DNA of 64,000 nt from Chitinophagales bacterium (lineage in GTDB: Bacteria > Bacteroidota > Bacteroidia > Chitinophagales > Chitinophagaceae), in assembly GCA_026936105.1 (NCBI GenBank), contig JAIXKI010000002.1, forward strand, positions 650,713-714,712, given 5' to 3'. This document shows positions 9,258 through 19,191 of this stretch, in pieces; position 1 is the stretch's first letter, and each line of letters starts with the position of its first letter. The translations under genes and the position numbers were made by a program. The notes beneath the pieces are model-generated. The model saw only the letters and a program-made list of their open reading frames with translations, did no database searches and was not told the origin of the DNA.

Positions 9258-9632
9258 TCAGTAACGATTGATCCACCATATCCTCAACCATTCGTCAAAA
9301 AGACTGGGAACGTTTGAATTGACCCTTCTGTGAAAAAGTGAGAGGCGCTCCTGGTCGCTCATTTTCCGGAAACAATCGTCAATGGACATATGGTGAAATT
9401 CAGGATTTTTCCCGTTCAGCCATGCATTCAGTTCTTCCGCATCTTTGTATTCGGCAAGTGCGGTTTTATATTCAGGGAATTCTTCGCGGAATAAAGTGGA
9501 CCATGATTCGTGCTCTTTATAAAATTTTTCAGCTTCTTTCGAAGAGCCTATGTATTCTGCTTTTTTTTTGAGTATTTCGATGGCTTCCTTGATCGTGGTA
9601 TCTCCGGTAAATTTAAATTGTGAAAGGTTCAT
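9258..9632 (-). CDS. Small hypothetical protein, cytoplasmic
   Basis: This 124-residue protein is not recognised. It has no signal peptide and no membrane segment. It is predicted helical and rich in charged and aromatic residues, with a Lys/Glu-rich N-terminal helix (KEAIEILKKKAEYIG) and a C-terminus ending in the Trp-rich RIWWINRY. The codon pattern looks normal for the window, and no competing frame covers this stretch. It lies in a quiet interval between the GH16 and GH20 genes on the same strand, with gaps of more than 70 and 290 nt, so no operon partner is obvious. Confidence 0.6.
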   Translation of the reverse strand: MNLSQFKFTGDTTIKEAIEILKKKAEYIGSSKEAEKFYKEHESWSTLFREEFPEYKTALAEYKDAEELNAWLNGKNPEFHHMSIDDCFRKMSDQERLSLFHRRVNSNVPSLFDEWLRIWWINRY

Positions 9633-9710
9633 AAAATTCAGTTTTCAGGCGGGTAATGATTTTTCGCTAATTTATAAAAATCCGGCTGTGAAAGCCAATA
9701 CCTGAATCCA

Positions 9711-10505
9711 TTATTTTTTTTGATATACTTTTATGTAATCCACTTCCATTGTTGCCGGAAATGCAGAATCATCAATACCCCGGGCTCCTCCCCAGTTACC
9801 ACCGACCGCCAGGTTCAGAATGATAAAAAAGGGTTGATCGAATGGCCATTCTTTCACCGTACGGTGTTCATTCGTTACCGTGTAATAAATTTCCCCATCC
9901 AGTATAAAATCAATCTTGTCAGATGACCAATCAACAGCATAGGTATGGAATTCGGAATAAGGATTCTGGATAAATACACCTTTGGTTTTTTGAGTCCCTT
10001 TTACATGATTGTATGTCTCGGAATGCAGGGAACCAAAAATGCTGTCTTTCATAAAGCCGACGTGTTCCATTATATCTATTTCACCGCATAAGGGCCAGCC
10101 TGCGGAACCGATATTTTTTCCCAGCATCCAGAATGCGGGCCAGGTGCCTTTACCTGGCGGTAATTTTATTCTTGCTTCAATTTTGCCATATTTCCATTCC
10201 CTGATGTTCTTTGTAGTCAACCTTGCTGAAGAATAATTCTTTCCGGAAATGTTTTCTTTTATGGCAGTGATCTTCAGCACACCATTTTTGACCTGTGCAT
10301 TATTGATGTTTTTGAATGTGTACCACTCTGCTTCATTGTTGCCCCAGCCGGAAGAGTTTCCCGAAGTATCAAAGGCCCAATGATCCGGAGAAGGCAGGCC
10401 GGAGTAATTGAACTCGTCGCTCCACACCGGTTTCCATTCAGTATGCCGGGCATGAAAGCAGGCGGCAAGGGAAGGAACAAACAGGAGGAATAAAAAAGGC
10501 CTCAT
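9711..10505 (-). CDS. GH16 family glycoside hydrolase, lipoprotein
   Basis: I place the start at ATG 10505-10503 because the protein then opens with a lipoprotein signal (MRPFLFLLFVPSLAAC, lipobox LAAC); a longer frame starting at 10562 would put 19 polar residues before it. The mature domain (about 245 residues) is a GH16 beta-jelly roll. The catalytic signature ExDxxE is at Glu142, Asp144 and Glu147 (GEIDIMEH), preceded by GTWPAFWMLG and followed by FHTYAVDW. GH16 enzymes of this type cut beta-1,3/1,4-glucans (laminarinases) or related galactans. It is probably anchored in the outer membrane or periplasm. It has no SusC/SusD partner nearby, so it is not in a polysaccharide-utilisation locus. 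Confidence 0.92.
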   Translation of the reverse strand: MRPFLFLLFVPSLAACFHARHTEWKPVWSDEFNYSGLPSPDHWAFDTSGNSSGWGNNEAEWYTFKNINNAQVKNGVLKITAIKENISGKNYSSARLTTKNIREWKYGKIEARIKLPPGKGTWPAFWMLGKNIGSAGWPLCGEIDIMEHVGFMKDSIFGSLHSETYNHVKGTQKTKGVFIQNPYSEFHTYAVDWSSDKIDFILDGEIYYTVTNEHRTVKEWPFDQPFFIILNLAVGGNWGGARGIDDSAFPATMEVDYIKVYQKK

Positions 10506-10765
10506 CCGGAGAAATGGTTTAAGAGGATTTAAATTTATGCCGCTGCATTTTTTAAATTTCATAGCCGATGCCTCACATAATGAATATACAAATTATTAAG
10601 CTTTAACTGTATACCCGGCGTCAATTTAAACTACTACGTTGAGTCAGGCAATTAGATTTACTTAATATGAAAAGTCATTCTGCTTAAACATCGCCTGTGA
10701 AATGCTAATTTTGAGCACTCGGCGGGAAAGAGTAAAGTGTACAGGAAGGCATATTTTTCAGCTTC

Positions 10766-11815
10766 TCAATCTCTCTTCGCCTCCAATGTAAAGCCAATAG
10801 TAGTTCCGATATTCTCAGTACTACGGACATGGATGCTTTGACCATGTGCTTCAATAATATGCTTGCAAATTGCTAATCCCAGTCCGCTTCCTGTTATGTC
10901 CATTCTCCTGCCTTCATCCGTACGGTAAAACCGTTCAAACACCCTGAGAATATTCTTTTCGGAGATACCTATGCCATCGTCGCTTATCTCAACAAGAATA
11001 TGTTCCCCATCCGTCTGGTACATACTGGCAGTGATATTGCCGTTTTCCTTGCCGTATTTCACAGAGTTCTCCACAAGATTGCGCAGCACCTGCCTGATCT
11101 TTTCCCTGTCGGCAAAAACGGAAAGGGGCGACTCGCATCCTTTTTTGATACCGCATTTGATATGCCTTGATTCTGCTTTGACGGAAAGTGATTCAAACAC
11201 TTCTTTTATCAGGTCCTGTATGATGAAATTTTCATAACTCAGTTTGATCTCGCCTCTTTCCAGTCCCGAAATTTCATCGAGATCACTGATCAGGTTGGTG
11301 AGCCGCTCAATGTTCCGGGCTGTTTTTTTCAGAAAGTTCCTGTTCACTTCCGGATCTTCCATCGCTCCATTCAGCAAGGTGTCCACATATCCCTGGATGG
11401 CAAACACCGGCGTTTTGAATTCATGAGAAAGATTTTGAAGAAATTCTTTTCTGAATTGTTCATTCTGCCGCAAAGATTCCATTTCCTGTTTATGTTCCTC
11501 CGCCCATGCTTCCACATCCTGCTGCACTTCTTCAATACTCCGCCGGGGCAGCAGGTATTTATAATAGGTCTCTTCTTTTTTGGTGGCTTTGGTCTGGTAA
11601 ATAAATTTATAGATGAGTTTTATTTTCCGGTAAACAAACCGCTCCAATACATAAGAGAACAAAAAGAAGCTGATAAGAAACACGATAGCAAAAATCACTA
11701 CGGCTTCTTTCCAGTTCTTATTGTAAATAAGCAACAACAAAGCGGTGGAAGCAGACAGCACCAGTGCTGTGAAAAAAGAAGCGGTCTTTGGAGAAATGTT
11801 TTTTGCGGGAAGCAT
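10766..11815 (-). CDS. Sensor histidine kinase, PhoR-like
   Basis: This 349-residue kinase has two membrane helices (about residues 13-32 and 38-58) with almost no periplasmic loop. A linker with coiled-coil character precedes the HisKA domain, whose phospho-acceptor is His131 in LSHEFKTP. The HATPase domain shows the N box (LRNLVENSVKYG), the G1 box (EISDDGIGIS) and the G2 box (GSGLGLAICKHI). With so little outside the membrane it probably senses membrane state or a partner protein. The gene sits 31 nt downstream of its response regulator on the same strand. PhoR of the phosphate response has this architecture, but the PiT genes are 8 kb away and the signal is not established. Confidence 0.92.
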   Translation of the reverse strand: MLPAKNISPKTASFFTALVLSASTALLLLIYNKNWKEAVVIFAIVFLISFFLFSYVLERFVYRKIKLIYKFIYQTKATKKEETYYKYLLPRRSIEEVQQDVEAWAEEHKQEMESLRQNEQFRKEFLQNLSHEFKTPVFAIQGYVDTLLNGAMEDPEVNRNFLKKTARNIERLTNLISDLDEISGLERGEIKLSYENFIIQDLIKEVFESLSVKAESRHIKCGIKKGCESPLSVFADREKIRQVLRNLVENSVKYGKENGNITASMYQTDGEHILVEISDDGIGISEKNILRVFERFYRTDEGRRMDITGSGLGLAICKHIIEAHGQSIHVRSTENIGTTIGFTLEAKRD

Positions 11816-11846
11816 TTTACGAAGTTACCATTCCGGATTCAGAACC

Positions 11847-12527
11847 TCATCCGGCATCAAATTTATAGCCGACCCCTTTTACCGTTTTAATGCAGTCCAC
11901 GCCCAGCTTTTGCCTGATCTTACGGATATGGACATCAATAGTACGGTCGCCGACGATCACCTCATTTCCCCATACCTCGTTCAGGATCTCATTTCTCAGA
12001 AAAACACGCCCCGGCTTCTGTGCAAGGAAATGCAGCAGTTCAAATTCTTTTTTTGCAAGGATGATCTCCTGGCCGTTTATCTGCACGATAAACCTTCCGG
12101 GATCTATGGTTATGTTGTCAAGCTCCAGTTTTTTATTTTCCGGTTTGGATACCCGGCGGAACAGTGAATGCACTTTGCTTAAAAAAACTTTGGGGCTTAC
12201 CGGTTTGCTTACATAATCATCGGCTCCGGTTTCCAGCCCTTTGATCTGGGTGATCTCGTCGTTTAATGCAGTAAGGAAGATAATCAAAGTATCCCTGAAC
12301 CCGGGCCGGCTTCTGAGTATCCGGCAAACCTCCACACCTGTCTTTTTGGGCATCATGATATCCAGAACGATCAGTTCCGGATGATGCAGCCTGGCTTTTT
12401 CAAGCGCTTCATCTCCATCACCGGCAGTGATTACTTCATATCCTTCGCCGGCAAGATTGTACTGCAGGATCTCCAGAATATCCGGTTCATCATCGGCTAT
12501 CAGTACTTTTCTTGCCCTGGTTTCCAT
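11847..12527 (-). CDS. OmpR/PhoB-family response regulator
   Basis: The start is taken at ATG 12527; an upstream in-frame GTG at 12545 would add six residues and overlap the -7 box. The 226-residue protein has a receiver domain with the acidic pocket (ADDEPD), phospho-acceptor Asp56 (LDIMMP) and the Lys of YVSKPVSP. A winged-helix Trans_reg_C domain follows, with GDRTIDVHIRKIRQKLG and a C-terminal wing (KTVKGVGYKF). It is the transcriptional output of the kinase encoded 31 nt downstream. A TAGGTTTG box lies 17 nt upstream of the start codon. Confidence 0.94.
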   Translation of the reverse strand: METRARKVLIADDEPDILEILQYNLAGEGYEVITAGDGDEALEKARLHHPELIVLDIMMPKKTGVEVCRILRSRPGFRDTLIIFLTALNDEITQIKGLETGADDYVSKPVSPKVFLSKVHSLFRRVSKPENKKLELDNITIDPGRFIVQINGQEIILAKKEFELLHFLAQKPGRVFLRNEILNEVWGNEVIVGDRTIDVHIRKIRQKLGVDCIKTVKGVGYKFDAG

Positions 12528-12544
12528 GTTGCGTGAAGTTTGCA

Positions 12545-12552
12545 CAAACCTA
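12545..12552 (-). promoter_or_regulatory. -7 box (TAGGTTTG) of the two-component operon
   Basis: The minus strand carries TAGGTTTG, an exact TAnnTTTG match, 17 nt upstream of the response-regulator ATG at 12527. No clear -33 TTG was found at 17-21 nt, as is often the case in this window. Confidence 0.55.
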
Positions 12553-12714
12553 AACGGAATTCTGCTGAATCGGAAATCAGGAACGTTTTTTAAAATTCAG
12601 AATAAAAAGTTAATAAAAGCGTTAAGTATCATGACGCTTTAACATGAAAAAGAATATCATCCTGATTCTTACAACAGATATGCTGCAAAGGACGTCCATA
12701 TCGGTCAGGGGTGC

Positions 12715-12722
12715 TAAATTTG
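12715..12722 (+). promoter_or_regulatory. -7 box (TAAATTTG) of the caspase-like gene
   Basis: TAAATTTG matches the Bacteroidota -7 consensus exactly and ends 13 nt before the ATG at 12736, giving a predicted leader of only a few nucleotides. It is divergent from the response-regulator promoter about 165 nt away. Confidence 0.55.
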
Positions 12723-12735
12723 TATCACGATCCTT

Positions 12736-14952
12736 ATGATAGCAATTGCCAGATACCTGTTCCCTTTGGCCAGCATAACACTGTTTTCATACCTCAGTTC
12801 GGCCCAGATTGATACTGCGGTGTTGAAAGACTTTGTTCCTGTTTTCAGACATCAGCTTTTTCATGATGAGGTAATAAAAGAGCAGAACAGTATTTTGAAT
12901 TATGACGGCAAAAAAGACGGACGGCTAACCCTTTCTTCCAACGATGAGATCAATTACTTGCTGACCTATTCAGTCAAATGGAAAGTAGCTTCCATACTTT
13001 ACAATATTGAGAAAGACAGCACCCTTGCCGACCAGAAAAAAGTATTGTACATACGCAGGACCGCTACATTGTTATCCAACCTTCAGAAGAGCTGGAAAGC
13101 CGGGCAGGCCAACCCGATGAACCTGCCGGCTGTGCTTGACGCTTATGAAGAGAGCATAAAACTGGATGAGAAAGGAATCAATGCCGCAGATTATTTTGCG
13201 AGACTGCCTTATGAAATCGGCAATTCTGTTTTCAGGTCGGGTGCTTTTGAAAATAATCCCGGAGCCAAAGACATTAAAAATATCCTGCTCAGAAAATATT
13301 GTGCTCTGTATCCCAGGCAGACTTTTAAAGTATTGACTGAAAATCCCGATGTTCCCTTTGCCGACAGCCTGATCAAAGTGGCTTCAAAAAAATACCCGGA
13401 TCTGCTTTATGATTATGCCCAGGCAGGAAATAAACTCGGACACATCATCAGCAATATTAAAGATGATCCTTTTGTGATGGCGGTGGTGAGGATGGCGAAG
13501 AATAAAAGCGGCCGTTTGTATTATCCTTTTCTCGGGAATATCATTACCGGAAAGATAAGTTTTGACGATATTGATGCGGTAAAAAATGACTCCATCGCTT
13601 ATTACCGGCTGTTGGTGAAGACGAGAATGGATTATGTAAGCAGGGCCATCAATAAAGACACTGCTTACGGGTTCCGCGAACTGGGAAAAATGCTGGAAAC
13701 GAAAGCCACCGATGTCTTTGTGAATACGATCAATGGATTACACGAAGTGGATGATCCCAACATACGGTTTAAGATCATCCAGCCATTGACCGCAGAAGAA
13801 TTGTATTACCTCGCTGTTTACACCGATGGGATCATTTATACATCCAGTTTTGTAAACGGAGTGTATCCGCTGATGATGAAGCGCATCAACAAGCGGGGGG
13901 ATTCCTTATTGCTCAGTGTCAGGTTTGACAAGTACCGGAAGTTTATCAAGATGGCTGCCGGCTACAATACACTGGGTAATTTCCTGGCAAGTTTTCCCGG
14001 TCATGATGATGCCACGGTGCTGATGCGTGCATTTGTAAGCGGACTGGAAAATTCCAGCGGCCTTGAAGATGGTGTGGATGTGGCGGATTCTTATGCCAGC
14101 ATTGCCGAAACCATGAAACCTGTGGCAGGGGAAATGCTCAGGAATGTAAAAATGAACTATGAGCGGAATAAAAGCGCCAATAACAAGAGAGGAATGGTGA
14201 TGTACGATCTGTTGTATAAACTGTTCCTGTCTGCCGACTCCACAAATAAAATAGACCTTTCCAAAGAATTCGGCATACCGCCGATCTATGATGTTCCTTA
14301 TAAACTGCTGGCCAATGACAGCGGCAGGGTGGTGATGGAAGTTTTTTTCTATGGTGATAAAGACGGTCAGAATATTTTTGAAGGATTCAAAAAAATGTTC
14401 AACCCGGCTGTCTGGAGAATTGATAACAGCAATTCCGAATGGATCAGGATCTATTCATTGAAGGGCAGGCCAGTTTCCATCTTCGCCAACAGGCCGTTGC
14501 CCGAAGAGGCCGGTGAGGACGAAAAAGCACAGAGAGATCTTACAGAATACCTGGAGAAAAATAAATTGGACCCGACCGTTACCATTCACCGGGGACACAG
14601 TTATTATGCAGAATCCACCATTGATCAGATGTTCCCTTCTTCCAAGATTGTTTTTCTCGGTTCCTGCGGCGGTTACCATCTTATTGATGATGTGTTGAAG
14701 AAAGCCCCGGATGCACACATCATTGCATCCAAACAGATCGGCAAGACGGCGATCAACCGCCCCTTCTTCGACCTGCTGATGGAAACAGTGCGTAACGGAA
14801 AGGATATTGAGTGGATCCCGTTCTGGCAGGATCTTGAAAAAAGAGTGAAAGTGGAAGGATTTGAAGATTATATACCTCCTTATAAAAATCTTGGAGCCTT
14901 GTTTATCAAAGCATACAGAATTGCTATGGGAGGGACTGAAGATGATGAATAA
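12736..14952 (+). CDS. Large secreted protein with caspase-like (clan CD) His/Cys signature
   Basis: This 738-residue protein starts with a signal peptide (MIAIARYLFPLASI, ending near SSAQ) and is not one I recognise as a named family. The long N-terminal part is mainly helical, with no obvious repeats. Near the C-terminus is a strand-His segment, TIHRGHSYY (His621; His618 is the alternative). After a helix comes a hydrophobic strand ending in KIVFLGSCGGY (Cys644). A hydrophobic strand leading to H(G/S) and then a strand leading to (A/S)C(x)G is the layout of clan CD cysteine peptidases and CHAT/caspase-like domains. The spacing of 23 residues is at the short end. An extracytoplasmic cysteine peptidase is an inference; a non-catalytic caspase-fold protein is also possible. 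No operon partner: the next gene is the ABC exporter 98 nt on. Confidence 0.7.
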   Translation: MIAIARYLFPLASITLFSYLSSAQIDTAVLKDFVPVFRHQLFHDEVIKEQNSILNYDGKKDGRLTLSSNDEINYLLTYSVKWKVASILYNIEKDSTLADQKKVLYIRRTATLLSNLQKSWKAGQANPMNLPAVLDAYEESIKLDEKGINAADYFARLPYEIGNSVFRSGAFENNPGAKDIKNILLRKYCALYPRQTFKVLTENPDVPFADSLIKVASKKYPDLLYDYAQAGNKLGHIISNIKDDPFVMAVVRMAKNKSGRLYYPFLGNIITGKISFDDIDAVKNDSIAYYRLLVKTRMDYVSRAINKDTAYGFRELGKMLETKATDVFVNTINGLHEVDDPNIRFKIIQPLTAEELYYLAVYTDGIIYTSSFVNGVYPLMMKRINKRGDSLLLSVRFDKYRKFIKMAAGYNTLGNFLASFPGHDDATVLMRAFVSGLENSSGLEDGVDVADSYASIAETMKPVAGEMLRNVKMNYERNKSANNKRGMVMYDLLYKLFLSADSTNKIDLSKEFGIPPIYDVPYKLLANDSGRVVMEVFFYGDKDGQNIFEGFKKMFNPAVWRIDNSNSEWIRIYSLKGRPVSIFANRPLPEEAGEDEKAQRDLTEYLEKNKLDPTVTIHRGHSYYAESTIDQMFPSSKIVFLGSCGGYHLIDDVLKKAPDAHIIASKQIGKTAINRPFFDLLMETVRNGKDIEWIPFWQDLEKRVKVEGFEDYIPPYKNLGALFIKAYRIAMGGTEDDE

Positions 14953-15023
14953 CTGAAAGAATTTGTCCCTGTTTCAACAAAGTGAATGATAATTCTTCTC
15001 CAGAACCCTTCATTGTGAAGTAG

Positions 15024-15031
15024 TAATTTTG
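15024..15031 (+). promoter_or_regulatory. -7 box (TAATTTTG) upstream of the ABC exporter
   Basis: TAATTTTG matches TAnnTTTG and ends 19 nt before the TTG start codon at 15051. It suggests the exporter has its own promoter. Confidence 0.5.
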
Positions 15032-15050
15032 CAGTTTTAATCAGGAAATT

Positions 15051-16823
15051 TTGGCGGATCAGAAAAAGGGGATATTGAATTTTGGCCTTTTAAGACGGGT
15101 GTTCCATTATGCTGCGCCTTATAAGAAAAAATTTATCATCTCGGTAGCATTGGCCATTGTTCTGGCAGTCATTACGCCGATCCGTCCCATGCTTATTCAG
15201 CTTACGGTAGATAAGTACATTGCTCATTCACTCATCAATATGGTGATCCTCATCACCATTATCCAGATAGGCCTGATACTGGTAGAGACTGCGCTCCGGT
15301 TTACTTTTTCATTCATCACAGCATGGCTGGGCCAGGCAGTGGTCCGTGATCTTCGGGTGGCAGTTTATAAGAAGATACTCGGATTGAACCTCTCCCAGTT
15401 TGACCGCACTCCGATCGGAACACTGACCACCAGGACGATCAATGATATTGAATCCATCAATAATATTTTTTCGGATGGCCTGATCCCCATCATTGCCGAC
15501 CTGCTCTCCATAATTTGTGTGCTGGCTTACATGTTTTCGAGGGATTGGCAACTGACCCTTATATCATTGATCCCGTTTTCCATTATGATCATTGCCACTT
15601 ATTATTTTAAGGAAAGTGTCAAGCGGTCTTTCTTCCGGGTGCGCAATGCAGTGGCAGCATTGAATGCCTTCGTACAGGAACATCTCACCGGTATGCAGGT
15701 GGTACAGGCTTTTGCTGCCGAAGAAAAAGAATTCGGAAAATTTAAAAAGATCAACAGGGAACACCGCAATGCCAACATCAGCGCCATCTTCGCTTATTCG
15801 GTCTTTTTTCCTGTTGTGGAAATTGTGCTTGCCCTGTCAATAGGGCTCATAGTTTGGTGGACAGCAAAGGAGGCATTGATCCTTCACAAAGATGAGCAGG
15901 GCACGGTGGTGGCTTTTCTTCTCTGCCTCAATCTACTGTTCCGGCCATTGAGAGTAATAGCCGATAAGTTCAATGTTTTGCAAATGGGTATTGTGGCCAG
16001 CGAAAGAGTATTCAAGATTCTGGACAATAAAGATTTCATAAAGGAGTCTGATGAATCGGCCTATGCTCCGGAAAGCGTAAAAGGAAAGATTAGCTTTGAG
16101 AATGTATCGTTCGCTTACAACGATGAGAATTACGTGTTGAAGAATATCAATTTCAAAGTCAATGCAGGGGAAACGGTGGCGATAGTTGGGCATACCGGGA
16201 GCGGGAAAACCACCATCATCAGCCTTTTGAACCGTCTTTATCAGATACAAAAAGGTGCGATAAAAATTGATGATATTAAAATAGAAGATTACAACCTGGA
16301 TATATTGAGGAGAAATGTGGGAGTGGTGTTGCAGGATGTCTTTTTATTTTCAGGAACGGTGATGGACAATATCACTTTAAGGAATCCTGATATTCCGAAG
16401 GATAAGGTCATTGAAGCATCAAAGCTTATCGGCATGCATGATTTTATCATGCGTCTGCCGGGAGGTTATGATTTTAACGTAATGGAACGTGGCGCCACTC
16501 TTTCATTGGGCCAGCGGCAACTATTATCTTTTATCAGAGCACTGCTTTACAATCCGGCGATACTTATTCTGGATGAAGCCACTTCATCGGTGGATACAGA
16601 AAGCGAGCAGTTGATCCAGCGGGCAATAGCCACCCTGATCAAAGGCAGGACTTCGATCATCATAGCCCATCGTCTTTCCACCATACGTAAAGCAAACATG
16701 ATCATTGTGATTGATAAAGGAGAGATCAAAGAGATGGGCAACCATGATGAATTGATGGAAAAACAGGGCTATTATTACAAGCTTTACCGTCTTCAGTTCG
16801 ATCAGAAATTCAAAGTGGCATAG
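15051..16823 (+). CDS. MsbA-type ABC exporter, fused membrane and ATPase domains
   Basis: This 590-residue half-transporter has a six-helix exporter domain (about residues 25-310) followed by an ATPase domain. It shows Walker A (GHTGSGKTT), the signature LSLGQRQ, Walker B (ILILDEATS) and the H-loop (IIAHRLS). The start codon is TTG at 15051, preceded by AGGAAA: the first in-frame ATG is near residue 46, inside the first membrane helix, so a later start would destroy the fold. It would work as a homodimer exporting lipids (MsbA/LpxA-linked flippase) or hydrophobic compounds. The cargo cannot be told from sequence. It is followed by about 310 nt before the ATP synthase genes. Confidence 0.92.
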   Translation: MADQKKGILNFGLLRRVFHYAAPYKKKFIISVALAIVLAVITPIRPMLIQLTVDKYIAHSLINMVILITIIQIGLILVETALRFTFSFITAWLGQAVVRDLRVAVYKKILGLNLSQFDRTPIGTLTTRTINDIESINNIFSDGLIPIIADLLSIICVLAYMFSRDWQLTLISLIPFSIMIIATYYFKESVKRSFFRVRNAVAALNAFVQEHLTGMQVVQAFAAEEKEFGKFKKINREHRNANISAIFAYSVFFPVVEIVLALSIGLIVWWTAKEALILHKDEQGTVVAFLLCLNLLFRPLRVIADKFNVLQMGIVASERVFKILDNKDFIKESDESAYAPESVKGKISFENVSFAYNDENYVLKNINFKVNAGETVAIVGHTGSGKTTIISLLNRLYQIQKGAIKIDDIKIEDYNLDILRRNVGVVLQDVFLFSGTVMDNITLRNPDIPKDKVIEASKLIGMHDFIMRLPGGYDFNVMERGATLSLGQRQLLSFIRALLYNPAILILDEATSSVDTESEQLIQRAIATLIKGRTSIIIAHRLSTIRKANMIIVIDKGEIKEMGNHDELMEKQGYYYKLYRLQFDQKFKVA

Positions 16824-17132
16824 AAAGAGATCTGCGCTTTTGCCCCTGCCTCTTAAAAATAATTTGATGATTTGCAGTTATAAAGAGTTATTGTTAGTTA
16901 AGTGAGGTGAAGAAACTCCGGGAAAATTCAATGAATCACCCACTTCTTTTACACCTTTATTTATATGTTCTGAAAAGATCATCGGGCTGGATTTTGAACC
17001 TGCCGGATGCAGGGTTTTCTTAAAGGGAAAAAAGTCAAAAAACAACCATTAGCGGGAACAGGAATTAGAATTCTTCAAATTGTGGTTTTTATCGCCTGCA
17101 CCCTTATCTTTGCGCCAAATTTCAAAAAGGGT
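16824..17132 (+). other. Intergenic region upstream of atpB, 309 bp
   Basis: No gene is supported here. A frame running into atpB opens at 17007, but it lacks a sensible protein start and the real atpB start is at 17133. The region contains the atp promoter box at 17105-17112 with an ATTG at 17079-17082. No atpI/atpZ homologue is visible. The first 150 nt show nothing recognisable. Confidence 0.5.
17105..17112 (+). promoter_or_regulatory. -7 box (TATCTTTG) of the ATP synthase operon
   Basis: TATCTTTG is an exact match to the Bacteroidota -7 box, 20 nt before the atpB ATG at 17133. A TTG at 17080-17082 lies 22 nt upstream and may be the -33 element. This placement supports the 17133 start over the longer frame from 17007. 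Confidence 0.6.
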
Positions 17133-18546
<1,414 letters not shown>

Positions 18547-18564
18547 ACATTACCGGATGTAACT

Positions 18565-18599
18565 TACTGCATCCAAAGCACAGGGCGGAGGATGCAGTA
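18565..18599 (+). other. Intercistronic hairpin between atpE and atpF
   Basis: TACTGCATCC (18565-18574) and GGATGCAGTA (18590-18599) form a perfect 10-bp stem with a 15-nt loop. It lies 18 nt after the atpE stop and about 30 nt before the atpF start. No uninterrupted T-tract follows (TTTATCAAAAAA), so full termination is unlikely. It may mark a processing or stabilising 3' end that raises atpE mRNA over the rest of the operon. Confidence 0.6.
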
Positions 18600-18629
18600 T
18601 TTATCAAAAAAAAGAATAAACATTTTTAT

Positions 18630-19124
18630 ATGAACTTACTCATACCTGCTTTCGGGCTTCTGATCTGGACACTGGTAGCCTTCCTGGTAGTGTTTTTCAT
18701 TTTGAAAAAATTTGCCTGGCCTGCCATCATCGGAGGATTGAAAAAGAGAGAACAGACCATTGCCGACTCTCTGGCCACTGCCGAAAGAGTGAAAGCCGAG
18801 ATGGCACAGATGAAAAGTGAGAATGAAGCTTTGCTGGCAAAAGCCCGTGAAGAAAGGGCACAGATGCTGAAAGAAGCAAGGGAAACAAAAGACAAGATCA
18901 TCAATGAAGCAAAAGATCAGGCAAAAGTGGAAGCCAATAAAATCATTGTGGAAGCTCAGGCTGCCATTGACACTCAGAAGATGGCTGCCATTACCGAAGT
19001 GAAGAACCAGATCGGAAAACTGGTGATCGAAGTGTCTGAAAAAGTATTGAGAAGAGAATTGAGTGATAAGAAAGCCCAGGAAGATCATGTGAGAAGCCTG
19101 GTTGATGAAGTAAAACTTAATTAA
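18630..19124 (+). CDS. atpF: ATP synthase F0 subunit b
   Basis: This 164-residue protein has one N-terminal membrane helix (about residues 3-25: LLIPAFGLLIWTLVAFLVVFF). A long, highly charged helix (about 40-150, rich in Lys, Glu and Ala) then forms the right-handed coiled coil of the peripheral stalk. The conserved KKFAWPAI after the membrane helix is typical of b subunits. It links subunit a to the F1 head through delta. It lies between atpE and atpH with intercistronic hairpins on both sides. Confidence 0.94.
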   Translation: MNLLIPAFGLLIWTLVAFLVVFFILKKFAWPAIIGGLKKREQTIADSLATAERVKAEMAQMKSENEALLAKAREERAQMLKEARETKDKIINEAKDQAKVEANKIIVEAQAAIDTQKMAAITEVKNQIGKLVIEVSEKVLRRELSDKKAQEDHVRSLVDEVKLN

Positions 19125-19138
19125 TAAATAAAAATTAA

Positions 19139-19166
19139 AAAGGCCGGGATCATTGCTTTGGCCTTT
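19139..19166 (+). other. Intercistronic hairpin between atpF and atpH
   Basis: AAAGGCC (19139-19145) and GGCCTTT (19160-19166) form a perfect 7-bp stem with a 14-nt loop, midway between the atpF stop and the atpH start. The downstream sequence is AT-rich but has no long T run. It may tune readthrough or mRNA processing; partial termination cannot be excluded. Confidence 0.5.
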
Positions 19167-19191
19167 GATATTAAAATTTTGATTTTTAAAA

